Positions 9,591 through 21,704 of a stretch of 64,000 nt of DNA are shown here, one piece after another; within the stretch, counting starts at the first letter, position 1, and each line of letters begins with the position of its first letter. Source of the stretch: Heracleum sosnowskyi (Eukaryota; Streptophyta; Magnoliopsida; Apiales; Apiaceae); the NCBI GenBank assembly GCA_030848705.1, contig JAUIZM010000146.1, positions 83,057 to 147,056 of the forward strand, read 5' to 3'. Position numbers and translations under genes: made by a program. The notes below the pieces were generated by a model. That model was not told where the DNA came from. It saw nothing but the letters and a program-made list of their open reading frames with translations, and did no database searches.

Positions 9591-10110
9591 TTTTTTGATT
9601 AAACAATAAAGGGTTGACATTTTTATAATTTTTAAATATATAAAGGTTGCTTCAAAAATATAAGGGTAAAATTATAACTTCACAATCATTTTTTTGGTTT
9701 TTTTTACCATTAGTTGGTTTTTAATATGTAGAAAGTAGATATAATATAATATCCAACATTTTAAAAAATTATTGAATAATGTAAACCATCATTTTATTTT
9801 TAAAAAGGAATAGAAGTAAAACATTTGGTTTATCCATTAAAATTTTTAAATCAAATCCAAAAGTCAATGTAGCACAATGATTATGACATGTTCTTTGTTA
9901 AAGGAGGTTAATGGTTCTATTTTTAGTGATAACACAGTTTCATTGTTTTTAACATAAAAATATGAGTTGACACTTTTGTCATTTTTCAACAAATAACGGT
10001 AAAATTGTAACTTCACATATTAAAATGTACTTTGCAACATAAAAATATGAGGTGTCACTTTTGTAATTTTTCAACAAATAAGGGCAAAAACGTAACTTCA
10101 CACACATTAA
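9591..10110 (+). repeat. SINE-like repeats with tRNA-type promoter boxes, copy 1 (first group)
   Basis: A unit at 9861-10018 begins with TAGCACAATGA, one base from the Pol III A-box consensus TRGYNNARNNG, followed 30 bases later by a weak B-box (GGTTCTATTTT). Its tail (ACACTTTTGTCATTTTTCAAC...AACTTCACA) is repeated in tandem at 10019-10107, and in weaker form at 9591-9690. The same head and tail recur at 10670-10833. This is a dispersed family of about 160 bases. Derivation from a tRNA is inferred from the promoter boxes only. Confidence 0.5.
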
Positions 10111-10669
10111 AATTACACTTTTTGCCCTGATACCTAGTTTTTACCATACTCCGTACATTTTAGAATTATTCTAAATAGTAAAAGTAAAATATAATATGTT
10201 ACTTATATTAGATCAAAATTTATTATTATATTTATGTATCAGAACGTGGACACTCCATATAGAGTATACTAAATGACAAAGTATGATATAAAATATAAAT
10301 TATATAATAATTAAGAACATAATTGATATTTAATCGAAAAAGTACAAGAGAAATTAAAATCTATAATGATAATTGAACATATATATATAAAACTTCGAAA
10401 ACTTAGAAAATAGAGCTATATTAATAATAGAAACTAATATTTTATTTACTCAAAAATAAAAATTAAAGAAATATTAGAATATAATCCTGTTTTTTTTTAT
10501 TTCAATCTAATTTTTTTTATCCAGATTTTGTTGCATTTATATATAACTTAGAATTTAATTTTTATAAATAATATAAACCAACAATTTGTTTACTCAAAAG
10601 ATGTAAAAAAAAAAATAGGATTATAAGAGAACATGTGATTGATATAATAAGATTTTTAAAGTATGCTCA

Positions 10670-10833
10670 AAAATTAATGTAACACAATGGTTATTATACT
10701 TTCTTTGTAAATGGGGGATAGGGGTTCGATTCCTAAAAGAAACACAAACTAATCAATTTTTGTATAAGTTATATATGGATGGCACTTTGGTAATTTTTCA
10801 ACAAATAGGGGTAAAAATATAATTTCGCAGTCA
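10670..10833 (+). repeat. SINE-like repeat with perfect B-box, copy 1 (second)
   Basis: The head TAACACAATGG (A-box-like) is followed 36 bases later by GGTTCGATTCC, an exact Pol III B-box. The tail GGCACTTTGGTAATTTTTC...AAATAGGGGTAAAAATATAA matches the unit at 9861. It does not fold into a full tRNA cloverleaf and has no acceptor end, so it is called a tRNA-derived repeat, not a tRNA gene. Confidence 0.5.
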
Positions 10834-11244
10834 TTTCTCAATTTATGCATTTTATGTCAGTTAACTATTAAATGAGCAATTATTTACTCAAATTTTGCTA
10901 AAATAATTGACACCATAAATGAAAAAAAAAACATGGATTTATTCGTGAAGGACACCTGATCGATGCTCACAAATAAGAAAACATAAGAACGTTAAGCTCG
11001 AAGGGACACCGGTGGGATGGTGTCGGAAGTGACTCCGACGATGACGCTCAAATCAGTTGAATATGTAAGAAATGTAAAATTAAGAACCGAAATAAATTAA
11101 AATACGGTAAGCTAATTATGGTTGTAGAGCGTATATAGGTTAATACGGTGGATGATAGAGCAAAGATGGTAATCATGGTATTGCTCCGAGTGAAGCTTCT
11201 GAATAAAAGTAAGCTCGTCGATAAGATTATAAATAAAGAATGAT
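10834..11244. other. Decayed retroelement-like DNA left of solo LTR, copy 1
   Basis: No gene is visible. The sequence around 11042 (CAAATCAGTTGAATATGTAAG) has a diverged direct copy at about 11980 (CAAGTCAGTTGAATATCTAAG) on the other side of the solo LTR. The motif CAGCTCGAAT also recurs there. It is probably remains of one older element into which the LTR retrotransposon later inserted. Confidence 0.35.
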
Positions 11245-11249
11245 GGTAG

Positions 11250-11701
11250 TGTTAGGATCGCATCCATTATAGATCAGCGTTAATCAAACACAATAACAAA
11301 CACGAAAGTAAAGAACACAACAATTTAACGTGGGAACCCCTCAAGGGAGGGTAAAACCACAAATTCACTATGAATGTATGCTCCCTCACTCAACACTCTT
11401 GAATACAATCACCTCACCTTGATTACAAAAGCTCTCTCTTGTGTATCACACACAACTCTCTAACTTTTGCAATGCTTCAAAACCTCTACAAATATCTATA
11501 TTTATAGGCATCACAAATATTCTAATCCTACTATATCTCAATTCTATTTGTGACAATTACCATCTTTTTTTTTATCTTGGATATAAATCTTCCACAATTT
11601 TTATCTCTACCAGAATAAGACTTTCCTCAATTATCACAAATTAGAATACTGATCATAATAGGATTTTTAACTTATTTAGGAATTCGGGGCGGACCCCAAC
11701 A
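11250..11701 (-). mobile_element. Solo LTR (452 bp) with 5-bp target duplication, copy 1
   Basis: The element runs from TGTTAGGATCG to GACCCCAACA and is flanked on both sides by GGTAG (11245-11249 and 11702-11706). Read on the minus strand it begins TGTTGGGGTCC and has a TATA box (CTATAAATATAG, plus-strand position about 11500) upstream of a CT/GA-rich leader, which sets the orientation. No internal domain or partner LTR is adjacent, so it is a solo LTR left by recombination. The family is not identified. Confidence 0.8.
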
Positions 11702-12454
11702 GGTAGTAGGTCCGTCGTCTAATAATGTGTGAAAATAGTTTTGTATAACTAATTATATACATATATTAAAGAATTGTAAGCTCGAACTTTGTGGTGGTAG
11801 CCTGGTAGGACTGATCAATTATTTGTAAAGGTCTTTGGACTAACAGTTGGTAGAGTGGATCATTATGCCCATGTACGAACCATGTCAGCTCGAATTAGGT
11901 TACTCCGATCAACAACCACGATGAACCATGTCAGCTCGAATCGAACTATAAAATAATTAAATCAATGATATAATGAAACAACTCAAGTCAGTTGAATATC
12001 TAAGAAATTTAAAAATAACAACTAAATTAAATATAATGATGGACCCAGCACGTTGATAGTTGACTGGAGATTTATTTGAATAAAATATCTGAACGACAAT
12101 AGAAATGAAAACATATCATGCTTCTACCTGCTATTTGCTAGGTATAATACTAAACTACACAGCAACAATAGGGCTGTTACATATATTTATATTAACAAGA
12201 ACAGGTAGATTAAAACAATTAACAAAACAAGCACGAAGGTCGAAACAAGAATATAATCAGAGACTGTAAATAACAAGATAAGAAAGAAAACTTATCTCTG
12301 TCGCTTTAACAATTACTGTAAAGAATAGAACAACTGAGTTGCCAAGCCTTAGAGAAGTCTTGACTGTTCTTAAAGAGATTATTTCCCCACTTACGTTGTG
12401 TTGGGTTGCAGCAATATCACTTCCAGAATAAAATAGCTCAGATCAATCCACTCA
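11702..12454. other. Decayed retroelement DNA, includes the 249-bp repeat, copy 1
   Basis: No intact gene. Bases 12135-12383 are a 249-base segment found again at 25052-25299 (same orientation) and 31170-31418 (inverted, next to the copia gag). The upstream part contains two copies of CATGTCAGCTCGAAT. The right edge at 12454 is the duplication breakpoint. Confidence 0.45.
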
Positions 12455-12467
12455 AGCAACCCCATAG
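12455..12467. other. Tandem-duplication junction with 13-base templated filler
   Basis: Copy 1 ends in CCACTCA at 12454 and copy 2 starts with TAAGTAGGGGT at 12468. The 13 bases between, AGCAACCCCATAG, match a piece of the unit itself (copy 1 at about 401-413; copy 2 at about 12515), where they also follow CTCA. The junction therefore looks like microhomology joining with a short templated insertion. Confidence 0.75.
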
Positions 12468-13084
12468 TAAGTAGGGGTAATTTAGTAATTTCACACTGAT
12501 TAAATTGTCTCAAGCAACCCCATAGTTGCTCTATTCTATAGATATAATAGATTTGTTAACATTTGACACACAGGGGTATACCTCCATAAATTTTTTTAAA
12601 TTTTTTTTTTTGAATAAAAGTTTAAATATTAACTTATTATTCAAAAGAAAAAAAATAAAAAAAAATAATAGAACCATACTACTTTATATATACTATAAAA
12701 TACGTGTCGAGCCCTATTTCCTAATTGTTAACAATTGGATGGGACGTAGTGAGTATCAATTTACTGTTATTAATATTAGCTGATAACTCATACGAAGCAC
12801 ATGCGAAAGTAAAATTTTAATTAAAATCGGAATGAAATCAAAGAAATTATCAAATAAATGAATTTTTGAAATGTAGTTACAAAGTGTTCTGTTAAGTATT
12901 CTACAAAGTGTTTTATAATATATTTCAACATAAATTTATTTATAATAAATTTAATTGATAATTAAGATTATTTTTAGTGTTTTATTAAGATTCATTAATT
13001 ATATTATAGTTTATCAACGGTCTTAGAAGGGTTCTCTCGGTTATCTTGATATAATGGTTCTCTCTGGAACCTTACTCTATATAT
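12468..13084. other. AT-rich left end of the duplicated unit, copy 2
   Basis: This corresponds to 354-970 in copy 1, with isolated substitutions and length changes in A and T runs. No gene is visible. Confidence 0.5.
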
Positions 13085-14347
13085 ATAGTGTCGCGCTCTA
13101 TTGAGAACCCCCACTATTATGAGATATGAGATCTAATCATAGTCATTCATTTAAATACACTATATTAATCTCGATCCCACCACTCATTAAATTTATTAAT
13201 ATTTTAATTTCTCATCATCCCCACCCATCCACCACCTCCGGCCACCGGGAACCTCCATCTCCGGCCACCACTAACTCCGGTCACCATCTCCGGTTACCAA
13301 TTCCGGCCAACTCAAAAAATCACCTCCGGAAAACAAAAAATCACCACACTGTCGTCACCTCCGACCACCACCGAAAAACAAAAACACCACCGGAAAACAT
13401 AAATCACTACCTGTTGTCATCACAAATCACCATATGTTATCAAAAATCACCACCCCGCCACAAAAATATTCCTCCACAAACTCCATCTCTCTCCACTCTC
13501 CACCTCTCTCCATCGCCGCTCATCCACCACATCCACCACCAACTCCAGCCACTTACAAATCACCAAAATCATGAAAAAATCACCATATTTAAGCATGCAA
13601 TAACATAATAAACAAAAAAAATACCGAATTGCCTCCAAACACCCACCACTTCCCCCTGTAAATCACCACAATTTTCAAGAAATCACCATTAATCATCATT
13701 GTACTGCCACAATCTCCGAGAACAACCTCCAGTCAACACCACCAAAAATCACCTATAAAATACAAATAAAATACAAAAATGAAAGTGAAATTGAACCCTA
13801 AGAATCCGAAACGCTTCGGAGGGATTGTCGGGATGAGAAAGCGATAATGAATAGCGACGGCGCAGCGGAGAGGCTCCGACGGTTTCTTCACCGACGACGA
13901 TCTCAATCGCGAGATATTCCCTAACTGTAATCTCGAGCTTCCGGGGCTCCGATTAGGACTGTAATTCGCCGACATAATGTAAATGTGCGAGTCAGCGAGA
14001 GAGATTGAGAGAGAGAGATGTGAGTGAGAGAGAGGGAATAAGTGACTGTTTGAGTAATCAAATTTAACAACGAGAGAGATGATTAGAGAGAGAGAGAGAT
14101 ACGAAGATAATAAAATAGGAAGAGATGAATAATGGAGAAGGTCATCGGAGATGATGATTGATTCCGACGAATTCTGATGAGTAAATAATGAGATGCAACT
14201 GATTTGAAAATATAAGTTTATCTAAATGTGATTTTTTAATAAAATAAATGTATGGTTGTGATTAAAAGTAATTTTAAAAAAAGAGTGGATGAGATTAGAT
14301 CTCAGATCTCACACAATAGTGAGGGGTTCTCATATGAGCACAAGCCT
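13085..14347. mobile_element. Mutator-like transposon with captured gene DNA, copy 2
   Basis: Duplicate of 971-2231 with the same inverted ends. Differences are a 3-base shortening in the CACCACCGG repeat tract near 13384, a one-base deletion near 13853, changes in GAGA tract length, and a two-base difference in the right inverted repeat (GATCTCACACAATAG here). It was duplicated with the unit and is not a fresh insertion. Confidence 0.7.
13770..13975 (-). pseudogene. Captured 5' end of an unidentified plant gene (copy 2, frameshifted)
   Basis: Same fragment as 1660-1863, with the ATG at 13975. A one-base deletion near 13853 (AATAGCG where copy 1 has AATCAGCG) shifts the frame after about 41 codons. 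The Ser/Arg/Pro-rich start is unchanged, but the following residues differ. The shift shows no constraint on this frame. Confidence 0.5.
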
Positions 14348-14357
14348 ATATATAATA

Positions 14358-14738
14358 GATTAAAGATGTTTTCAGTTATTAAATTTTTATAAATTGTATT
14401 TGTTGTTGATTTTGGTTGATGTTAGTTTCAAAAGTTGCCTATTGTATTTTTACAAATATTTTCATATAATTCATAGTTTATAAATATTTTAAAAGATTAA
14501 CATTTTTACAAATTAAAAAAAATAATATAATTTTACAGAAAAATTGTGAACTTTGGTATTTCTGGAAAAAATGCGACCCTGTCAAAATACTATGACCTAC
14601 ATGACCTAGCATTTCTCATGACCTATTGACCTTTGTCCCAATTTTTTGCTCCGTCCTTGTCGTCCGTGGGATTACTGATTAATTAACTGAGAGAACAGAG
14701 AGAGAGAGAGATTAATTTAAATTGGAACTGGACTCAAT
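14358..14738 (+). promoter_or_regulatory. Probable promoter and leader of nucleoredoxin-like gene, copy 2
   Basis: Duplicate of 2244-2624. The four TGACC motifs (about 14592-14632) and the GA-rich leader are retained, so both genes probably have the same control elements. Confidence 0.4.
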
Positions 14739-17700
14739 ATGGCTATGGCTATGGCTATGAGGAAGTGTTTGGGAAGAGTGATGAGAGGAGGTGTATGTAA
14801 TCAATCGAAATCGAAATCTTTATTCAACTGCTACTATGCTGCTGCTACAAATTGGTTTAACAATAATAATATATATACTCCTTTTTCTTCAGGTTAGCCT
14901 TTTCTCTTTTCCTCTTGCTCGATCATTTTGATGTGAATGTTATAAAAACCTAATGTAATCCTAAAGCTGGTTCCATTTCAACGACCTGATGTTTAAATGC
15001 ACACTTATGTTTGTCAATATTATTTTAGTTACCCATTTTCCCACTTGAATACTTATGTGGAAATTATAGCAACATCTATATTTGGTTCTATATTTAGCAC
15101 CAAGCGTAGCATTTTGCTATTTCGGGTTCACTTTTAGCACCACCGTTGGACTTGCTTTAAGCAATAACTAAAAACCCAAGTTATCAGCTTGGAACTTGTT
15201 TTTGTTGCTTGTATTTCAGGGGAGTTTATAAGCTAGAATGGATTTTATGGTAATATATCAAGTTTTAAATATGTTTTAATTTGTGAAAAATTTGTCATGT
15301 ATATTGACAGAAAACCCTAAAAGTATATACAACAAAGTGCCTGAAGATGTAAAAGGAGGATCTCATTTCGGTCCCTTACTACTGACAAAGAATTATACCA
15401 CCAAGGTTGAGCCGGACGATAAGCTTCAGCTTATAGGCATAAAAGAAGGAGAGTTTGTTAATATATTTGACCTTCTGTTTACCGAAACCAGGGATTACCT
15501 CATCAAATGCAATGATGGACAACAAGTATGTGTCTATGTTCAACTCAATCATCATGAGATGTCATCTCGTATGCTTATTTCCAGATAAAATTGTGAATCT
15601 TTATCTTGTCTTATCTTAATTTTAGTACAAGAAATATCATCATTATATGACACCACCATGTACTAAGCTATGTTATGCCTTTTCCTATTAAGAATTGGTT
15701 CAATGAAAATTCTTAATTAATTTCTCTTGTTAGCGTAAAATCGTTAGCTAGAAATAAGTATATTATGTTCAAGTCTTGATCACTAATATCCAATTTTTAC
15801 ACCGAGTCATCCAGTACTAGGAGATACTCCCTTTATTAGAACAAGATTAACAAGTTTTATTTGTAACAATAATTCTCACAACTTATTAGCTGATTAGATA
15901 TCCGCTCTCACACACAATATGTGTATATATATACATGTATCTATGTTGCAGGTAAAGGATGAAGAGCTGGCAGGCAAGGTGGTGATTATATATTTTGATT
16001 CAGTTTTGGACTTGGATACTGGTTTCATGGAATACTTGATTCACACATACAACAGTTTACAACATAAATCTGGTTTTGAGGTCGTGTTTGTCAATGTTGA
16101 TGATGCTGTTGATATATTGAATGGTGAAATATCACCTGCTCGAAGTCAAGATGGACCAAAAAAGCATTTTGAGGATATAATTTCTTGCATGCCATGGACT
16201 GCCATCCCATTATCAGATATAACATCCAGGGAACGGATAAAAAGAAGATTCGGTGTCCCCGTAAAATTATATATTGGAGCTCCGGTCGTCGTTGATTCAA
16301 CCGGTATGATTGTGCAATCTGATGCTTATATGATCATTCGTAATTACGGAGCCCTGGGTTATCCATTCAGTGATGAAAGGATAGATTTCCTAGGCTCTGA
16401 AGATTATACAGCTGCTAGACAACCCTCCTTGAAAGCCCTCTTGGCGTCCCCGGAACGTGATTACCTCATCTCAAACAAAGGGGACAAGGTATCCAATATG
16501 ATTATGCATTTCATGGCTTGATATAGTAATAATGACAATATGACATATCACATGTATCTGATATTCAATTCGATCCGTCAATAAATCTGTTTGTTCGTTT
16601 TCTTTGTTGTGGTTTAAAATTCTGTGTCAATTCAATTAAATTTACGTTTCGGGTTTATCTTGTAGTTGTATCTGACTACATAACACAATTCTGATATTGA
16701 ATGTTTGGACCACTGTGCCACTCATCTACATTTCGAGTACTCGGACGCAAGTATAAATCAGTATTGTAACTTATAAGCAAAAGTAGCAATTTAGATACTT
16801 AACAATAAAAAAAGTTAACAATCTGGATAACGTGTTATTTTTCTACAAAATTAGTTGAATTTATCAGAAATGAATACTTTCTTCTAATCAGCAAGGCATA
16901 CACCTTGTGGAGGAACCCTTAGGTTTTCGGGGCATTGGATTTTCACCAATGTTTGCGTTACTCAAGCCGACATTCTTGCCGTGGCGGTTGCTAATCTGCA
17001 CAATTTCCCTTTCATGTATGGTTACCAGATGCCATGGAGGGCCTACTCCTATTTCGACTCTTACACATACTGCTACTATGGTAGCTGCGGGCAGTTCCAA
17101 TTGCTCAGGATATCCTTTTTTTAGCTTCTAGGGTCTATTTCTTAGTTCAAGCTCCCTCTTATTAACGTATCTTAGAGTTACCTGTTAGTTGAGACGTATT
17201 TTCTTTACAAATCTTATCAAATTTATATGAGCATCTAGATAATCCATTACTTGTGTGACATGACAGGTACCTATTCACACTCTTGAAGATATGGTGGTAG
17301 CGCTTTATTTTTACAATGATAACGGGTATTTCACCAATGAGCAATTCACACGAAAACTTAAAGAGGTTTACGATGAGTTGGCAAAAAAAAATAAAAAATT
17401 TGAGGTCGTGCTCATTTACGTTCATGACACGCCGGACAACCAAATTGTTGAATCATTTTGGGAACTATTTAAAACTATGCCTTGGTTGGCACTTCCAATT
17501 GGAGACTCGAGTTATATGAAGTTGGAACGAATTTTTAAGTTTTCCTGGTTTCACGAGTATGATGGGTGGGATTCGAGGCTTGTAGTTTTTGGTCCTCGTG
17601 TGGAATTCATCGAAACGTTTGGTTCTTACATGTTGGGGTGCTTTGGTTTTGCGGCCTACCCATTCTGCCGTGAGAAAGTTGCCATGTTACTAGCCGAAGA

Positions 17701-18505
17701 AACAAAGGAATTAAAGCTGGAGATGCTATGGAATCCAAACAGTGTTTTTGGTGGAAAATATGGGTCCCAGGTGAGTTGTTTTGTTGTCTGGGTTCGTTTT
17801 CTAATCTCTGTTTAGTTCTCTCTACTTCTAGGCCAAATAGAAATCCTTCAGACGGCCACATTTAAAGCTTGATTTAAGTTAAATATTACATGTTTCAAAA
17901 AAAAAAAGTTGAATATTACAGATATCATAAATTCATAATACCTGCGGAACTTTTTAATAGCAACCTTTACATGTGTTGCACTGATTTCCAGATTTTATCC
18001 GACTTTAAAGTTGTGTCCTCTCTTACAGGTTTCATTCTCTCAGCTCGATGGTAAGAGGGTCATAATTTTTTCTGGCAAGGTTCAGCAGCTCTACAAACAT
18101 GAAGCTCTGTTCCTAGAGAGCTTGAAAAATAAATATATCGAATTAAAGGGCACGGATGATGAGTTTGAAGTAATCCAAATCACTAGAGAGATGTGTTCTA
18201 AAAATGAGCTTGTTGCAGATTTGCCTTGGTTTGTGCAGCCCCGTGGTGAAGATCACAGCTTATCCAAATGGTTTAATTTCTACCTTGAAACAAATACTTT
18301 CCTTATGGCTTTTGATCAAAATGGAAGAGTTGTGAGGAAAACGATTGATCCAACTTTTGAGAGTGAAAGTTTTCCTTTTTATGCGGGTGGTTTAGAAAAG
18401 GAGGCTTTGTCTCAGGCAGTCGAGTACTTTGGGTTGGACCTCTTTGACAATGGGTTTCTAGCGTCGATCTACTCATACAGGAAGAATTATGCCAAGAGTA
18501 TTTAG
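14739..18505 (+). CDS. Nucleoredoxin-like protein lacking active-site cysteines, five exons, copy 2
   Basis: Exons are 14739-14892, 15311-15525, 15952-16488, 17267-17770 and 18029-18505, each exactly 12114 bases after its copy 1 counterpart. The predicted 628-residue protein appears identical to copy 1. The only coding difference noticed is a synonymous Ser codon change (TCG to TCC, near 17545). All splice sites are kept. The three modules again lack WCxxC, and the presequence-like N-terminus with four in-frame ATGs is retained. Both copies look equally intact, so neither can be called the pseudogene. Sequence alone does not show whether both are expressed. Confidence 0.85.
16888..17124 (+). 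other. Coding-like island inside intron 3 (copy 2)
   Basis: Duplicate of 4774-5010, with no base difference noticed. It is open in two forward frames and one reverse frame. No domain is recognised. Confidence 0.3.
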
Positions 18506-18526
18506 GCTGACAGTCCTATATACATA

Positions 18527-20857
18527 CTAGCTTATATCCCGTGCATCTTCTTTAATATTTTATTAATAATATAAATAATTTAATTTAATAAATTGTTGAC
18601 GTAATCTTTAGTAGTATTTTAGATATTAAAATATAAAATATTTTTAAATAATAGATCTAACGGTATGTATGTATTTATTTGCTCTTAAAAAATTTAAATG
18701 TGACTAAAGTGCAAATAACAAAATGTGTGTTATGTAATGTACCGAGTTTCTTCTAACATATGATATTACTTTTATTTTTTTATTAATTATCTTATTTAAA
18801 TTGTATGTTATAAAAAACTTATATTAAACCCGGATTTTATAAGTTTAATATAAAAATATTGTCATTATATATATATTTTGTCCGTGTTATTTTTAATTTG
18901 AATATGAGTTGTTTTACCTAAAAAAATATACAAAAGACAATGTTCTTAAAAAGACAGTTAGTTACTTATTAATAATTATATAAAATAATATTACATTTAT
19001 ATATATGTTGTACAGGTTACTTTTAGAAAATTAGTTGTTTAAATTAGAAAATATAAAATTATATTACCTTTTTATATATATGTTGCACATGTTACTTTTA
19101 GAAAATTAGTTGTTTAATTTAGAAAAAAATAAAAAAGGTTATTTGCTTTAGCTAAAAAGGGTAAGTGATTATTTATTAATAATTATATATAACAATATTA
19201 CCATTACATATTTATTTTCCATGTGTTATGTTTAGAAGATGAGTTGTTTTAGTTAGAAAATGTAGAACAAATAATGTGTTTTTGCTGAAAAAGGTAATTA
19301 ATTATAAATATTTAATAATATTACCATTTTATATATAGGTTACCTATTTTATTTTTAGAAAATCAATTGTTTTGGTTAAAAAATATATATAATAGGTAAT
19401 GTGTTTTAGCTGAAAAAATATAAAATTATATTACCTTTTTATATATATGTTGTTCGTGTTACTTTTAGAAAATTAGTTGTTTAAGTTATAAAAAAATAAA
19501 AAATATTCTGTGTTTAGATGAAAAGAGTAAGTGGTTATTTATTAATAATTATATATAACAATATTACCATTACATATTTATTTTCCATGTGTTAGGTAAT
19601 CAGGTATAAATATGTAATAATATTACCATTTCATATACATATATTACCTATTTTATTTTTAGAAGATAAGTTGTTTTGGTTAGAAATATATATAAAATAG
19701 GTAATGTGTTTTAGCTGAAAAAATAATTGGTTATAAATAAATTGATTATAGATAGGCCCGACTCAAATTATAGATAGACCCGGCCCAAATACCGATCGAC
19801 CGACTAACGACTGACCAAAACTTTTAATGTTTCGTCTTTAATAATACTAGCTTAAAACCCGTGCGATGCACGGATTGTTAATTGTTAATTTATTATTATT
19901 ATTTCAATATTTTATTAATTGTAATTGTGCAAAAAATAAGTAGGCATGTTAAATAGCTAAACACTTTAAATTAATTAAAAACTTTAAAACAGATTTTAAA
20001 ATAAATAAGTATGGGTTTGCCCGTTATATTTTTGGAAATGAGGGGTTTTAGTAAGTAAAAATAAAAAACGTAACATATATTTAGTTTAAAAAGTTAATGC
20101 CCGTGATGTTTTTGGAAAATGAGATTTTAAAATTTAATAATTAAAAGTATTTAAATAAGTTTTAAAATAAATAAGTAAAAGGTTTCTTGTGATATTTTTG
20201 GAAAAAGAATGGATTTTAGTGAGAAAAATAGAAAAAGTAAATTTTCAAAGGCAATTTTCCGTGATATATTTAGAAAAGGAGAGACTTTGTTCGAAAAAAT
20301 ATATAATGTGTTTTAGCTGAAAAAGTAATTGGTTATAAATAGGTATGTGATTATTTATATTTTAATATTTTTGGTAATTGCATTTGTTAAGAAAAATAAG
20401 TAGATATGTTAAAATAGGTAAACTTTTAAAAATAATTATAATATTAAAATAGGTTTAAAAATAAATAACTAAATGTTTGTCCGTGATATTTTTGGAAAAA
20501 GAGGGATTTTAGTAAGGAAAAATAGAAAAACTAACATGTTTTAGTTAAAAAAGGTAATTGCCCGTGATATATTTGAAAAATTAGGGGAATTTGTTAGAAA
20601 AAATAATGTATTTTAGGTGAAAAAGTTAATTGGTTATAAATAAGTAATATTATTATTTAATAATATATTTCTATAAATAAGTAAGGTTAATTAAGTAAAA
20701 TCTAATTAAGGGCAATTAAGTAAAATCACAACGTACCATACTGACCAACCAAAAATAAAAACTACTTAAGGTCAATTAAGTAAAATCACAACGTACCATA
20801 CCGACCAACCAAACTTTTAATGTTTCGTCTATTATATAATAGTATTGATAGTATAGA
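18527..20857 (-). mobile_element. Outer Helitron, copy 2
   Basis: Duplicate of 6413-8744, starting 22 bases after the stop codon of gene copy 2. It has the same lost hairpin arm at the 3' end and the same nested element at 19847-20848. A few substitutions and one-base indels distinguish the copies. Confidence 0.8.
19847..20848 (-). mobile_element. Inner nested Helitron, copy 2
   Basis: Duplicate of 7734-8735, with the same 1002-base length. The GC hairpin, CTAG end and TC start are intact. The nesting predates the 12 kb duplication because both copies carry it at the same base. Confidence 0.85.
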
Positions 20858-21704
20858 TGACTTACAACATAATTTATATTACTAAAATATTAACACTAAA
20901 ATCGTAATGTATATGTATTTCAGTTTTACTTAGATTTTCGAAGTAGAATTATATCATATTTCAATTCTTTTTCTACATAATTATTTAACCCATTAAAACC
21001 AACCCAACCCAAATTGATATATGATAGAGGGTTGGGTCACGAATCTATATTTTGCGGGTTGAGTTAAAAAAATTTAAACCCAAATAAATTAGATTGGATT
21101 ACAAATTAAAATGCTTCCAACTCGACCTACCCAACGTATGAAAACTCTAACTCTAATTCGCACTTTTCACACTACTAATTTAGAATCTATTATAAATTAT
21201 GTATGTAACATATAATTATATCAATTTTTAATATTATATTTATGTATCAACGCTTGAATAATCCATATAAAGCATAATAAGTGACATATTTTTACATAAT
21301 AATATAAATCATATAACAATTAACATCATAACTAATATTTTATAACAAAATACAACTGGAATAAGAATTTATAAAAAATAATTGAATACATAATTATATA
21401 GAAAAACAATTTTTTTTTAAATGGAGTTATGAAGATAATATGAAATTACATTTTACTTACTTAAAAGTTAAAATTAAAAAATAAATTGGATAAACATGTT
21501 ATATAAATAAATAAAAACTTCATGCTATTGACTTAAAAATTATATAATAAAAAAAATATGATAATAGAGTGTGATTTATCTAATAATGCATTTTTTTAAA
21601 AATTCTTATATAATAATGTTTATAAAATAAACTCAAAACTAAATATAGCATACTGAGTTTATTTAAGGTTACGATTCTCAATTTTTACACAAATTAATTT
21701 TTTT
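20858..21704. other. AT-rich intergenic DNA, copy 2
   Basis: Duplicate of 8745-9590. Nothing gene-like is seen. Confidence 0.4.

Larger units (their letters stand above)
354..12454. repeat. 12.1 kb tandem duplication, copy 1
   Basis: Bases 354-12454 recur in the same order and orientation at 12468-25370 with a constant offset of about 12114. All features correspond: Mutator-like element, five-exon gene, nested Helitrons, SINE-like repeats and a solo LTR. Visible differences are isolated substitutions and short indels, for example G to C at 5431, synonymous in the gene. The right edge ends in CCACTCA, the same point at which copy 2 runs into unique DNA at 25371. The high similarity of introns and intergenic DNA implies a recent event. 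Confidence 0.95.

Noticed and set aside
10670..10760. Possible tRNA gene because of A- and B-box sequences
   Set aside because: No cloverleaf with acceptor and anticodon stems could be drawn. It is repeated with a non-tRNA tail, so a SINE-like repeat is the better call.
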